DNA of 64,000 nt from positions 23,057 to 87,056 of the forward strand of contig DATMFI010000039.1 in assembly GCA_035556215.1 (NCBI GenBank), read 5' to 3'. A model generated the notes under the pieces. It was not told where the DNA came from. It saw only the letters and a list, made by a program, of their open reading frames with translations, and made no database searches. Source of the stretch: Palsa-892 sp035556215 (lineage in GTDB: Bacteria; Pseudomonadota; Alphaproteobacteria; Rhizobiales; Xanthobacteraceae). Position numbers and translations under genes: made by a program. Shown here one piece after another: positions 1 to 8,110 of the stretch (its first letter is position 1; every line of letters starts with the position of its first letter).

Positions 1-410
1 TCGCGGGCTACTGCATCTGCAACGACGTCTCGGAGCGCTCGTTCCAGATCGATCGCGGCGGTTCCCAGTGGGACAAGGGCAAAGGCGCCGAGAATTTCGG
101 CCCCGTCGGGCCGTGGCTCGTCACCCGTGACGAAATCAAGGACGTCCAGAACCTCAAGATGTGGACGAACGTCAACGGCGAGAAGCGCCAGCACGGCTCC
201 ACCAAGACGATGATCTTCGGCGCCGAATATCTCGTCTGGTATTGCTCGCAGTTCTACGTGCTCGAGCCGGGCGATCTCATCACCACCGGCACGCCTCCGG
301 GCGTCGCGCAGGGCATGAAGCCGCCAAAATTCCTCAAACCCGGCGACGTCATCACCATGGGCATCGAAGGCCTCGGCGAGCAGCGCCAGAAGGTCGTCAA
401 GGCGAAATAA
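1..410 (+). CDS. Fumarylacetoacetate hydrolase-fold protein, 3' part
   Basis: These are the last ~135 residues of an FAH-fold protein; the frame enters at base 3 and its start lies outside the window. The family cleaves, decarboxylates or isomerises acyl-pyruvate-type intermediates of aromatic and sugar-acid catabolism in the cytoplasm, using a divalent metal. Visible signatures are NGEKRQHGST and the C-terminal loop GDLITTGTPPGVAQG, followed by the usual closing GDVITMGIEGLGE. The E-x-E metal ligands would be upstream and cannot be checked, so the substrate is open. It converges with the FkbM gene, leaving an 18-base gap with no clear terminator. Confidence 0.85.
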   Translation, partial: AGYCICNDVSERSFQIDRGGSQWDKGKGAENFGPVGPWLVTRDEIKDVQNLKMWTNVNGEKRQHGSTKTMIFGAEYLVWYCSQFYVLEPGDLITTGTPPGVAQGMKPPKFLKPGDVITMGIEGLGEQRQKVVKAK

Positions 411-428
411 CAACGCCTCGATTTCGCA

Positions 429-1289
429 TCAAACGCTCGCGATCGCTCCGGCGGCTGCGAGCGTTTCCTTTTTGGTCGCATGCAGATCGTACCACGCGTT
501 CGAAAGCGCGAATTTCGAGCGCCGCAACTGGCCGTACAGATCCGATATCCGCTGGACCTCCTCGTATGAAATCCAGCGATCGAGTGGCAGGTCGAGCCCG
601 AACAACCCGCTCATATGGCCGGTAAACTGCGTTTCGAAAAAATTCCCCTCGCGTGCGGGATTGGGAGAGACGATCTCGTGATGCCGCGCCTGATTGACGA
701 ACTGAAAGCAATCGTATCCCGCTTCGCGAAAGTGCTCGACGATATTCGGATCGCTGTTCTCGCAGGAAACAAATGCCGGCAACGAAGTTTGCCGGGCGAG
801 TTGCTCGCTGAAGATCGCGTCGGCGCCTTCAAGATCGCATTTGACGTAATACGGCACGCCGAGCTTCTCGAACATGTCCGCGAGCGTGATCGTCGGCACC
901 TTTATCTCTTGCGTCTCATGCGCGCCCTTTTCCGCCCATGTTTTGTCGACGCTGCTCCAGTCGTCTTTTTTTGAGTTCACATAAAAGGAGATCGATTCGC
1001 CGCTCTTATGCCAGAGCGCCATCGTCACGATACCAAGCCTGCCTTCCTGCTCGGCCGCCACGATGACGGGATTCCGGCGTGCCCGCTTGACCATGCCGGG
1101 GTTGGCTTCCAGCGCGATGACCTTGAAACCCTTGTTCAGGTAATATTCCGTGTCATTTCCGCGGTGCAACCCGAGGTCATAAATCAGGTAACGATCCAAT
1201 TGCGGCTCCCCCCGCCCGTTGCTTTCGGCCGTTTCCTTTGGGCGAATCGCAGGCCGACCCGGCGATGTTTCGGCCTTTGCATGCACCAT
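429..1289 (-). CDS. FkbM family SAM-dependent methyltransferase
   Basis: A 286-residue protein of the FkbM methyltransferase family, which O-methylates sugars, lipids or small molecules using S-adenosylmethionine. The Rossmann start is at residues 36-54 (YDLGLHRGNDTEYYLNKGF), the adenosine-binding acidic strand at about 58-63 (IALEAN), and the FkbM-typical strand YVKCDLEGAD at 148-157. The first ~30 residues (Pro/Arg/Glu-rich) lie before the conserved fold, so the true start could be further in, for example a TTG near residue 31. It is followed on the same strand by nothing, and preceded by thiD with a 16-base gap, so co-transcription with thiD is possible. The acceptor is unknown; the nearby polysaccharide genes make a glycan plausible, by inference only. 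Confidence 0.75.
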   Translation of the reverse strand: MVHAKAETSPGRPAIRPKETAESNGRGEPQLDRYLIYDLGLHRGNDTEYYLNKGFKVIALEANPGMVKRARRNPVIVAAEQEGRLGIVTMALWHKSGESISFYVNSKKDDWSSVDKTWAEKGAHETQEIKVPTITLADMFEKLGVPYYVKCDLEGADAIFSEQLARQTSLPAFVSCENSDPNIVEHFREAGYDCFQFVNQARHHEIVSPNPAREGNFFETQFTGHMSGLFGLDLPLDRWISYEEVQRISDLYGQLRRSKFALSNAWYDLHATKKETLAAAGAIASV

Positions 1290-1305
1290 GCAAGCCGGAG
1301 AACCG

Positions 1306-2121
1306 TTACAAGCCTGGCTTCTTCCAGAGCGCGTGGAAGTGATGCACCGGGCCGTGCCCCTCGCCGATTTCGATTTCGCCGGATGCCGCTATCGCTTCAC
1401 TGACGTATTTCTTGCCGAGCGCCACTGCGTCATGAAGCGCCATGCCGCGCGCGAGCCCCGCCGCAATCGCCGATGACAAGGTGCAGCCGGTACCGTGAGT
1501 GTTCTTCGTCACGATGCGCGGCGCAACAAACCGCTGCGTGCCTGAACGCTCGACCAGAAGATCGACCGCCTCGCTGCCCTCGAAGTGCCCGCCCTTCACC
1601 AGCACCGCTTGCGCGCCGAGCTTCAGAATCGCCGCGCCCTGACGCGCCATCGCCGCTTCGTCTTTGGCTTCGGGCTCGCCGCAAAGCGCCGCCGCTTCCG
1701 CGAGGTTCGGCGTGACAAGCAAGGCGAGCGGAATGAGCTTCGTCTTCAGCGTCTCGATCGCGTCGCGTTTGAGGAGAAGATCGCCCGAGGTCGCCACCAT
1801 CACCGGGTCAAGCACGACATTCTTCGCCCGATGTGCCGCAAGGCCCTCCGCGACCGCCTCGATGATACCGGCGCGCGCCAGCATGCCGATCTTGGTCGCG
1901 CCGACCTTGAGGTCAGAATAGACCGCATCCATCTGCTCGCGCACGAAAGCCGGCGCGACATCGAAAATGCCGGTGACGCCTTTTGTGTTCTGCGCCGTCA
2001 ACGCCGCGATCACCGAGGCGCCATAGACCTTGAGCGCCGAAAACGTCTTGAGATCGGCCTGAATCCCGGCGCCGCCGCCTGAATCCGAACCCGCAATGGT
2101 GAGCGCAATAGGTGTCGCCAT
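1306..2121 (-). CDS. thiD: Hydroxymethylpyrimidine/phosphomethylpyrimidine kinase
   Basis: ThiD phosphorylates 4-amino-5-hydroxymethyl-2-methylpyrimidine and then its monophosphate to give HMP-PP for thiamine synthesis, in the cytoplasm. The 271 residues match the family length (~266). The ribokinase-like glycine loop GSDSGGGAGIQADLKTF starts at residue 11, DPVMVATSGD lies near 105-114, and the anion hole with its conserved cysteine, THGTGCTL, is at 208-215 (Cys213). No thi-box is visible in the 180 bases upstream, which instead contain an REP-like palindrome. No other thiamine gene is in the window. Confidence 0.93.
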   Translation of the reverse strand: MATPIALTIAGSDSGGGAGIQADLKTFSALKVYGASVIAALTAQNTKGVTGIFDVAPAFVREQMDAVYSDLKVGATKIGMLARAGIIEAVAEGLAAHRAKNVVLDPVMVATSGDLLLKRDAIETLKTKLIPLALLVTPNLAEAAALCGEPEAKDEAAMARQGAAILKLGAQAVLVKGGHFEGSEAVDLLVERSGTQRFVAPRIVTKNTHGTGCTLSSAIAAGLARGMALHDAVALGKKYVSEAIAASGEIEIGEGHGPVHHFHALWKKPGL

Positions 2122-2132
2122 GATGACGGCTT

Positions 2133-2182
2133 AGAGCATGATCCCGCAAAAGTCGAAGCCGGTTTGCGGCAGCATCATACTC
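2133..2182. repeat. REP-like dispersed palindrome
   Basis: An imperfect palindrome just upstream of thiD. Inner arms CCGCAAA (2144-2150) and TTTGCGG (2163-2169) are perfect; outer arms GCATGAT (2136-2142) and ATCATAC (2174-2180) pair with one G-T. The overall form, GAGCATGATCC...AAAGT...CCGGTTT...ATCAT, resembles the short intergenic repeat found in hundreds of copies in Bradyrhizobium-like genomes. Whether it is multicopy in this genome cannot be seen here, since this is the only copy noticed in the window. Confidence 0.5.
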
Positions 2183-2228
2183 CGTTAAAAGAGTGCCGTC
2201 CGCGCGCAGGACCGCTTCCTGCGCCCTT

Positions 2229-2248
2229 GGCATACTCTGGCATACTCT
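2229..2248. repeat. 10-base tandem repeat upstream of the RAM gene
   Basis: Two perfect adjacent copies of GGCATACTCT (2229-2238 and 2239-2248) lie 54 bases before the start of the RAM-domain gene. The spacing is close to one helical turn, so a pair of regulator half-sites is possible, but no known consensus is recognised. Confidence 0.5.
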
Positions 2249-2301
2249 TGCCTCGCCCGCGGCTTTCTGGTTGCTTGCAGGAGGCTCATTCCGAGGTTTC
2301 G

Positions 2302-2538
2302 ATGGTCCCGTTTTTCGTGCAAATCAAATGCAAACTCGGCCAGGCTTATGAGGTTGCGAACCGTATCGCCGACTCCGAAATCGCATCGGAAATCTATTCG
2401 ACGGCCGGCGATTACGATCTTCTGGTGAAATTTTACGTCGATGAAGGAACCGACATCGGCCACTTCGTCACGCAACAGGTGCAGACGGTGCCGGGCATCG
2501 AGCACACGCACACCATCGTTACGTTCAAGGCTTTCTAG
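2302..2538 (+). CDS. Stand-alone Lrp/AsnC-type RAM domain protein
   Basis: A 78-residue protein consisting only of the RAM (ligand-binding/oligomerisation) domain of the Lrp/AsnC family, with no DNA-binding helix-turn-helix. It begins MVPFFVQIKCKLG and ends with the family-typical HTHTIVTFKAF; the core STAGDYDLLVKFYVDEG matches the usual 'tG.yDl...v' strand. The ATG at 2302 is chosen because the longer frame back to 2164 adds unrelated residues and crosses the tandem repeat. Such single-domain proteins form dimers or octamers and may bind amino acids or mix with full-length Lrp proteins; its target here is unknown. It converges with the DMT exporter 5 bases away. Confidence 0.8.
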   Translation: MVPFFVQIKCKLGQAYEVANRIADSEIASEIYSTAGDYDLLVKFYVDEGTDIGHFVTQQVQTVPGIEHTHTIVTFKAF

Positions 2539-2543
2539 GAAGC

Positions 2544-3482
2544 TTATAGCGCCGCGCTCGTCGGGGTTTCCGCCTCGCGCTCGCGCGTACGATCGATGCG
2601 CAGCTTCCGCTCGCGATAGAGCACGAACAGCCCGGCGAACACGACGAGCAGCGCACCGAGCAGCACCACGGCTTGCGGCACCTCGCCGAACAACGAATAA
2701 CCGATAATCAGCGAATAGATCATCGATGTATAGGCGAACGGCGCGACGGTGCCTGCGCCGGCATGGCGATAGCTTTCCGTCACGGTGATCTGCCCGATGC
2801 CGCCGAAAATGCCCGAGCAGACGAGCGCGATCGCATCCCCCGGTGCGGGCCAGATCCAGTCCGGGATGGTGACGAAGGAAGCCAGCGTCGACAGCGCGGT
2901 GAAGGAAAATACCATGGACGCCGTGGTTTCCGTCTTGCTCATCTGGCGAACCTGAGTCATCGCCGCCGATGTCAAAATAACGCCCGCGACTGCGAACAGC
3001 GACCCCGCGAGTGCCGCTTCCTGCCGTGATGCGGTGGTGAAATTCGGCGAGAGCATGATCAGCACGCCGACGAAGCCGATGAACACCGCGATCCAGCGGA
3101 ATTTCCGCACTTTTTCGCCGAGAAAGATCGCGGCCAGCGCGACGTTCAAAAGCGGCGTCGCGAAGGCGATCGCCGTCGCGTCCACCAGCGGAATGCGCGC
3201 GAGCGCCGCAAAATTGCAGAACATGCTGCCGATGCTCGCAATCGCGCGGCCGACATGCCCCCAGGGGTTGTTGAACTGAACTGCGAGGCGAAGTTCGCGC
3301 CGCCACAGAAGCATCAGGAATAGCGGCACCAGCGCGAAGAACGAGCGCGCGAAGACGACTTCCCCGAGGGGGACGCGATTGCCCAGCCAGCGGATGATCG
3401 CCGACATCAGCGTGAAACTGAGTGTCGACAGCAAAATAAGCCCGATACCGAGATAGATATTCTGGGCCTTTTTCCGCTTCAT
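2544..3482 (-). CDS. EamA/DMT-family exporter (two EamA domains)
   Basis: An integral inner-membrane protein of 312 residues with about ten hydrophobic segments in two EamA repeats, the drug/metabolite transporter layout used for exporting amino acids, nucleobases or other metabolites. The first repeat begins IYLGIGLILLSTLSFTLMSA; the second contains SGIFGGIGQITVTESYRHA, a typical RhaT/YdcZ-type segment. The start at 3482 (MKRKKAQN) is chosen over the longer frame from 3593 because the added 37 residues are polar, proline/arginine-rich and overlap the end of the RND pump gene. It lies 52 bases downstream of that gene and may be in the same transcript. Substrate unknown. Confidence 0.85.
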   Translation of the reverse strand: MKRKKAQNIYLGIGLILLSTLSFTLMSAIIRWLGNRVPLGEVVFARSFFALVPLFLMLLWRRELRLAVQFNNPWGHVGRAIASIGSMFCNFAALARIPLVDATAIAFATPLLNVALAAIFLGEKVRKFRWIAVFIGFVGVLIMLSPNFTTASRQEAALAGSLFAVAGVILTSAAMTQVRQMSKTETTASMVFSFTALSTLASFVTIPDWIWPAPGDAIALVCSGIFGGIGQITVTESYRHAGAGTVAPFAYTSMIYSLIIGYSLFGEVPQAVVLLGALLVVFAGLFVLYRERKLRIDRTREREAETPTSAAL

Positions 3483-3534
3483 CTGCCCGCTTTTACGGCG
3501 GGCGCCGATTCTGTTCCAGCGCACCGGAGGAAGA

Positions 3535-6500
3535 TCAGTTCCGCCGCCGCGTGGGAGCCGCCGGTTTGCCGCTCGCCCAGAAACGCTCGGCACGCTCTGC
3601 GATCCAGCGGCAGACGATATAGAACACCGGGGTGAAGATCAGGCCGAAGAACGTGACGCCGATCATACCGAAGAACACCGCTGTGCCGAGTGCCTGGCGC
3701 AATTCAGCGCCCGCGCCGGTCGCGACGACGAGCGGGAACACGCCGAGAATGAAGGCGAGCGACGTCATCAGAATTGGCCGCAAGCGCAAATGCGCGGCCT
3801 GTTCTGCCGCCGCCCAGCGATCGCGTCCCTGGTCCTCGAGCTGCTTGGCGAACTCGACGATCAAAATGGCGTTCTTCGCGGCCAGGGCTATGAGCACAAC
3901 AAAGCCGACTTGGGTCAGGATGTTGTTATCCTGCCCGCGTAACGACACGCCGACGATCGCCGCGACGAGACACATCGGCACGATCATGATGACCGCAATC
4001 GGCAGCGTCAGACTCTCGTATTGCGCGGCCAGCACCAGGAAGACGAACACCACCGCGAGGACGAAAGCGAAGCCCGCCGTATTGCCGGCGCGGATCTGCT
4101 GGAAGGCGAGCGTCGTCCATTCGAAGGCGAAACCTTCGGGCAGCGTTTCCTTGGCGAGCTTCTCCATGATCTGGATCGCCTGGCCCTGCGAGTAGCCGGG
4201 CGCGGCGTTGCCGTCGAGTTCGGCCGCCGAGTAAAGGTTATAGCGCGGCACGCGATATGGCCCCGAGATGTCCTGCACCGTCGTGAAAGAGCCGAGCGGC
4301 ACCGTCGCGCCGGCGCTGTTGCGAACGCGAATCCGCAGCACATCCTCCGGCCCCACGCGGTACGGGCTGTCGGCCTGCACCATCACGCGGAACGTCTTGC
4401 CGAGCAGGTTGAAGTCGTTGACGTAAGCCGAGCCGATATAGACCTGCAGTGCGGAGAACACATCGGTGACGTTGACGCCGAGGAGCTGGGCCTTGGCGCG
4501 GTCGATATCGAGGTAAAGCTGCGGCGTCGAGTTTTCGAACAGCGAGAATACTTGCGCGACGCCCGGCGTCTGCGCCGCGCGGCCCATCATGGCATAGGTC
4601 GCCTGCAACAGGGCGCCCGCGCCCTGCCCCGCGCGGTCCTCGATCATCATGCGGAAGCCGCCCGCGGTGCCGATACCACGCACCGGCGGCGGCACCACCG
4701 CGATCAGGAAGGCTTCCTGAATCGAGCTCAGGCGCTTCATGATTTCCCGCTGAATCGCGGTCGCCGACTGGTCGGGATGTTTCGCGCGCTCGTCATAGGG
4801 CGCGAGCACCGTGAACATCGCGCCTGCATTCGGCGCGTTGGTGAAGGTCGCGCCGGAGAAGCCGACGACGTTCACGACGTGCTCCACGCCCGGGATGTTC
4901 AGCACGATATCGGCCGCCCGCCGCATCACATCGTCGGTGCGCGAGATCGAGGCGCCGCCCGGCAGCTGGCTCACGACGATCAGATAGCCCTGATCGACCT
5001 GCGGGATGAAGCCGACCGGCGTGCGGCGGAATTCGAAACCGCCGAGCGCGATCACGCCGCCATAGACGCACAGCATGATGACGACCATTCGTACAGCCTT
5101 GGCGGTGAAACGGCCGTAGCCGTGGGACATCTTGTCGAAGTAATAATTGAAGCCGTTGAAGAAGCGCTTGATGGGCGCGGCGACGCCCTTTGGCTCCTCG
5201 CCCTTCTCGGGATGCGGCTTCAAGAGCAGCGCACACATCGCCGGCGACAGCGTCAATGAGACGATCAGCGAAATCACCGTCGCGCCCGCGATGGTGAGCG
5301 CAAACTGCTTGTAGAACTGGCCGGAAATGCCGGTGATGAACGCCGACGGCACGAACACGGCACACAACACGAGCGCGATCGCGATCAGCGCGCCGCCGAC
5401 CTCGTCCATACTTTTGATCGCCGCGTCATGCGGCGACAAGCCGCGCTCGATATTGCGCTCGACGTTTTCGACAACGACGATCGCGTCGTCGACCACGATG
5501 CCGATCGCGAGCACGAGGCCGAATAGCGTGAGGTTGTTCAGTGTGAAGCCGAAGATCGACATCACGAAGAAAGTGCCGACGAGCGAAATCGGAATGGCGA
5601 GGAGCGGAATGATCGCCGCGCGCCAGGTCTGCAGGAACAGGATGACGACGAGTACGACGAGGATGATCGCCTCGAACATCGTCTCCTGCACGGCATTGAC
5701 GGATTCGCGGATGAACTGCGTCGGATTGTAAAGGATGCCGTATTCCATGTCGGCCGGGAACGACTCGGAAATCTTCTTCATCGTCTTTTCGATGGCATCG
5801 GCGGTCGCGAGCGCATTCGAACCCGGCTGCTGGAAGATCGCGATACCGACCGAGGGGTCGCGGTCGCGGTAGAAATTCGACGAATAGTCGAGGCCGTTGA
5901 TTTCGACGCGCGCGACATCCTTCAGCCGAACGATGGCGTTCGGCGTTTCCTTGATGACGATGTTGGAGAATTCCGCGGGATCGGATAGCCGCCCTTGCGT
6001 CTGCACCGCGATCTGGAAGGCGCGCTGGTCCGGCATGGGCGGCGCGTTCAGAACGCCCGAGGCGACCTGCACATTTTGTCCCTGCAGCGCGCGCACAACG
6101 TCCGCGCCGGTGAGATTGAGAGTCTGCAGCCGCTGCGGATCGAGCCAGACCCACATCGCGTAATCGCGGCTGCCGAACACGGTGATCGAACCGACGCCGT
6201 TGACGCGCGCGAGCTGGTCCTTGATCTGCAGCGTCGCATAATTCGAGATGAAGAGCTGGTCGCGCGTCTTGTTCGGCGAGACGAGGCTGATGACCATCAT
6301 GAGGTCGGGCGAGGCCTTGGCCACCGTGACGCCGATGTTGCGCACATCCACCGGCAGGCGCGGCGTCGCGGTCGCGACGCGGTTTTGCACCTGCACCTGC
6401 GCGATATCGAGATTGGTGCCGAGATCGAAGGTCACCGAAATGTTGAAACGGCCGTCGGCGGTCGAGTTCGAGTACACATAGAGCATGTTCTCGACGCCGT

Positions 6501-6714
6501 TGATCTGGTCTTCGATCGGCGACACCACCGTTTTTGCGACCGTTTCCGCGCTCGCGCCGGGATACTGCCCGGTGACGGTGACGGTCGGCGGCGCGATCTC
6601 CGGATATTGCGCGACCGGCAGCCGCGAGAAACTCACCGCGCCGACGATCACGAAAACGATCGAGACGACGGCGGCGAAGATCGGGCGGTCGATGAAGAAG
6701 TGCGAGATGCGCAT
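3535..6714 (-). CDS. RND efflux pump, inner-membrane transporter (AcrB/MexB, HAE-1 type)
   Basis: A 1059-residue proton-driven tripartite efflux transporter in the inner membrane, exporting hydrophobic or amphiphilic compounds. It has the expected layout: first membrane helix near residues 10-30, periplasmic porter domain beginning QYPEIAPPTVTVTGQYPGAS, a central membrane block with the proton-relay pair in GIVVDDAIVVVENVER (near 405-420), then the duplicated second half (FIPQVDQGYLIV starts its porter domain). Length agrees with AcrB (1049). The adaptor gene lies 5 bases upstream on the same strand, so the two are one operon. No outer-membrane TolC/OprM gene is adjacent, so a channel from elsewhere must be used. 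Confidence 0.95.
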   Translation of the reverse strand: MRISHFFIDRPIFAAVVSIVFVIVGAVSFSRLPVAQYPEIAPPTVTVTGQYPGASAETVAKTVVSPIEDQINGVENMLYVYSNSTADGRFNISVTFDLGTNLDIAQVQVQNRVATATPRLPVDVRNIGVTVAKASPDLMMVISLVSPNKTRDQLFISNYATLQIKDQLARVNGVGSITVFGSRDYAMWVWLDPQRLQTLNLTGADVVRALQGQNVQVASGVLNAPPMPDQRAFQIAVQTQGRLSDPAEFSNIVIKETPNAIVRLKDVARVEINGLDYSSNFYRDRDPSVGIAIFQQPGSNALATADAIEKTMKKISESFPADMEYGILYNPTQFIRESVNAVQETMFEAIILVVLVVILFLQTWRAAIIPLLAIPISLVGTFFVMSIFGFTLNNLTLFGLVLAIGIVVDDAIVVVENVERNIERGLSPHDAAIKSMDEVGGALIAIALVLCAVFVPSAFITGISGQFYKQFALTIAGATVISLIVSLTLSPAMCALLLKPHPEKGEEPKGVAAPIKRFFNGFNYYFDKMSHGYGRFTAKAVRMVVIMLCVYGGVIALGGFEFRRTPVGFIPQVDQGYLIVVSQLPGGASISRTDDVMRRAADIVLNIPGVEHVVNVVGFSGATFTNAPNAGAMFTVLAPYDERAKHPDQSATAIQREIMKRLSSIQEAFLIAVVPPPVRGIGTAGGFRMMIEDRAGQGAGALLQATYAMMGRAAQTPGVAQVFSLFENSTPQLYLDIDRAKAQLLGVNVTDVFSALQVYIGSAYVNDFNLLGKTFRVMVQADSPYRVGPEDVLRIRVRNSAGATVPLGSFTTVQDISGPYRVPRYNLYSAAELDGNAAPGYSQGQAIQIMEKLAKETLPEGFAFEWTTLAFQQIRAGNTAGFAFVLAVVFVFLVLAAQYESLTLPIAVIMIVPMCLVAAIVGVSLRGQDNNILTQVGFVVLIALAAKNAILIVEFAKQLEDQGRDRWAAAEQAAHLRLRPILMTSLAFILGVFPLVVATGAGAELRQALGTAVFFGMIGVTFFGLIFTPVFYIVCRWIAERAERFWASGKPAAPTRRRN

Positions 6715-6719
6715 TGGTC

Positions 6720-8042
6720 TTACTTCTTCTCCGGTTCGGCCTTGGACGGCTCACTCTTGGCTTTATCAGCCGGGGCTTTCATCAACTGCTCGGAAGCCTT
6801 GCTGCCGGATTCCGGCACCGGCTGGTCGTTCGTGTCCTTCTTCGGCGCCGCAGGCGGCGCGGCCTTCTGCTGGCCTGCCTGCTGCTGCATTTGCTGCTGC
6901 ATCTGCTTCATCTGTTCTTCGGTGAGCGGCGTCACCTTCACACCGGGTCGCGCGCGCATGAGGCCGTTGACGATGATATCGTCGTTTTCATCGACGCCTT
7001 TGACGACGCGCAGATTGCCGTGCAACTCGCCGAGCGTGACGAACTTCTGCCCCACCGTGTGATCTGGACCGACGACAAAGACGAATTTGCGAATCTGTTC
7101 GCTGCCGATCGCCATGTCGGGCACCAGCAATGCTTCGTATTCGCGCGAGGCCGGCACCTGAATGCGCCCGAACATGCCGGGCGTGAACAGCCCTGTCGGA
7201 TTGGGGAACACCGCGCGGCCGCGGATCGTGCCCGACGACTGGTCGATGACGTTATCGACGAAGTCGATCTTACCCTCGTGCTTGAACTCCTTTTCGTCGA
7301 GGAGCTTCAGCTTCACCGGTACCGAGGCAAAACGGCTGCCGGTTTCGCGCGAGCTCTGCGAGATGCGCTCATAGCGAAGGAAGGCACCCTCATCCGCCGT
7401 GAACTCGAAACGGATCGGGTCGATGGAAACGATCGTTGCGAGCAGCGTCGTATTACCCGACGTGCCGCCGGTCACGAGATTGCCGACCGAGACGCGGCGA
7501 TCGCCGATGCGGCCGGTGACCGGCGCGCGCAATTCGGTGAATTGCAGATCGAGCTCGGCCTGCCGCAGCGCGGCTTCGCTGGAGGCTACGGAGGCTTCCG
7601 CGATGCGCTTGGTCTGGGTGCGCTGTTCGTAGACTTGTTGCGAGATCGTCTTGTCGGCCAAAAGCTTCTGGCCGCGTTCCAAGTCAGCCGTGGCAAAGGC
7701 GAGATTCGCCCTGGCCTGCGCCAGCGTGCCCTTGGCCTGATCGACCGCGTTCTGGAACGGACGTTTGTCGATGGTGAACAGAAGGTCGCCCTTCTTCACC
7801 ATCTGGCCGTCATTGAAATCGATACTGTCGAGATAGCCCGAAACGCGCGCGCGAATTTCAACGCTGTCGACGGCAATGAAGCGCCCGACATATTCGTCGC
7901 GATCGACGACCTTCTGCTTGATCGGTTTGGCGATCGTAACCGGCGGCGGGGGCGGCGCCGGTGGCGCCTCGCCGCAGCTTGCGAGCATAGAGACGATGAA
8001 GGCGGTCGCCGTCAGGCGAAGCGGAAAGGTAATGCGATTCAT
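6720..8042 (-). CDS. RND efflux periplasmic adaptor lipoprotein
   Basis: The membrane-fusion (adaptor) protein that links the RND pump to an outer-membrane channel. It is 440 residues from the ATG at 8042, chosen because MNRITFPLRL leads straight into a lipoprotein signal ending LASC, with the lipidated cysteine at 23; the longer frame from 8075 adds 11 polar residues. Next come a proline run, the barrel-sandwich (lipoyl-like) half motifs VSGYLDSIDFNDGQMVKKGD and APVTGRIGDRRVSVGNLV flanking a coiled-coil hairpin, and the beta-barrel domain. The last ~75 residues are Gln/Pro/Ala/Lys-rich low complexity, including KQMQQQMQQQ, longer than in AcrA, and probably disordered. Confidence 0.93.
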   Translation of the reverse strand: MNRITFPLRLTATAFIVSMLASCGEAPPAPPPPPVTIAKPIKQKVVDRDEYVGRFIAVDSVEIRARVSGYLDSIDFNDGQMVKKGDLLFTIDKRPFQNAVDQAKGTLAQARANLAFATADLERGQKLLADKTISQQVYEQRTQTKRIAEASVASSEAALRQAELDLQFTELRAPVTGRIGDRRVSVGNLVTGGTSGNTTLLATIVSIDPIRFEFTADEGAFLRYERISQSSRETGSRFASVPVKLKLLDEKEFKHEGKIDFVDNVIDQSSGTIRGRAVFPNPTGLFTPGMFGRIQVPASREYEALLVPDMAIGSEQIRKFVFVVGPDHTVGQKFVTLGELHGNLRVVKGVDENDDIIVNGLMRARPGVKVTPLTEEQMKQMQQQMQQQAGQQKAAPPAAPKKDTNDQPVPESGSKASEQLMKAPADKAKSEPSKAEPEKK

Positions 8043-8110
8043 GGAATGCCCCGTGGGTGCGCGGTCATAGCGCATCTCTCCGGAGGAGGAAACCCGCTGC
8101 GGCGCGGACT

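Noticed and set aside
4021..5259. 412-codon frame on the plus strand across the RND pump gene
   Set aside because: Reverse-frame shadow of a strongly supported RND transporter; the translation is Arg/His-rich with no domain.
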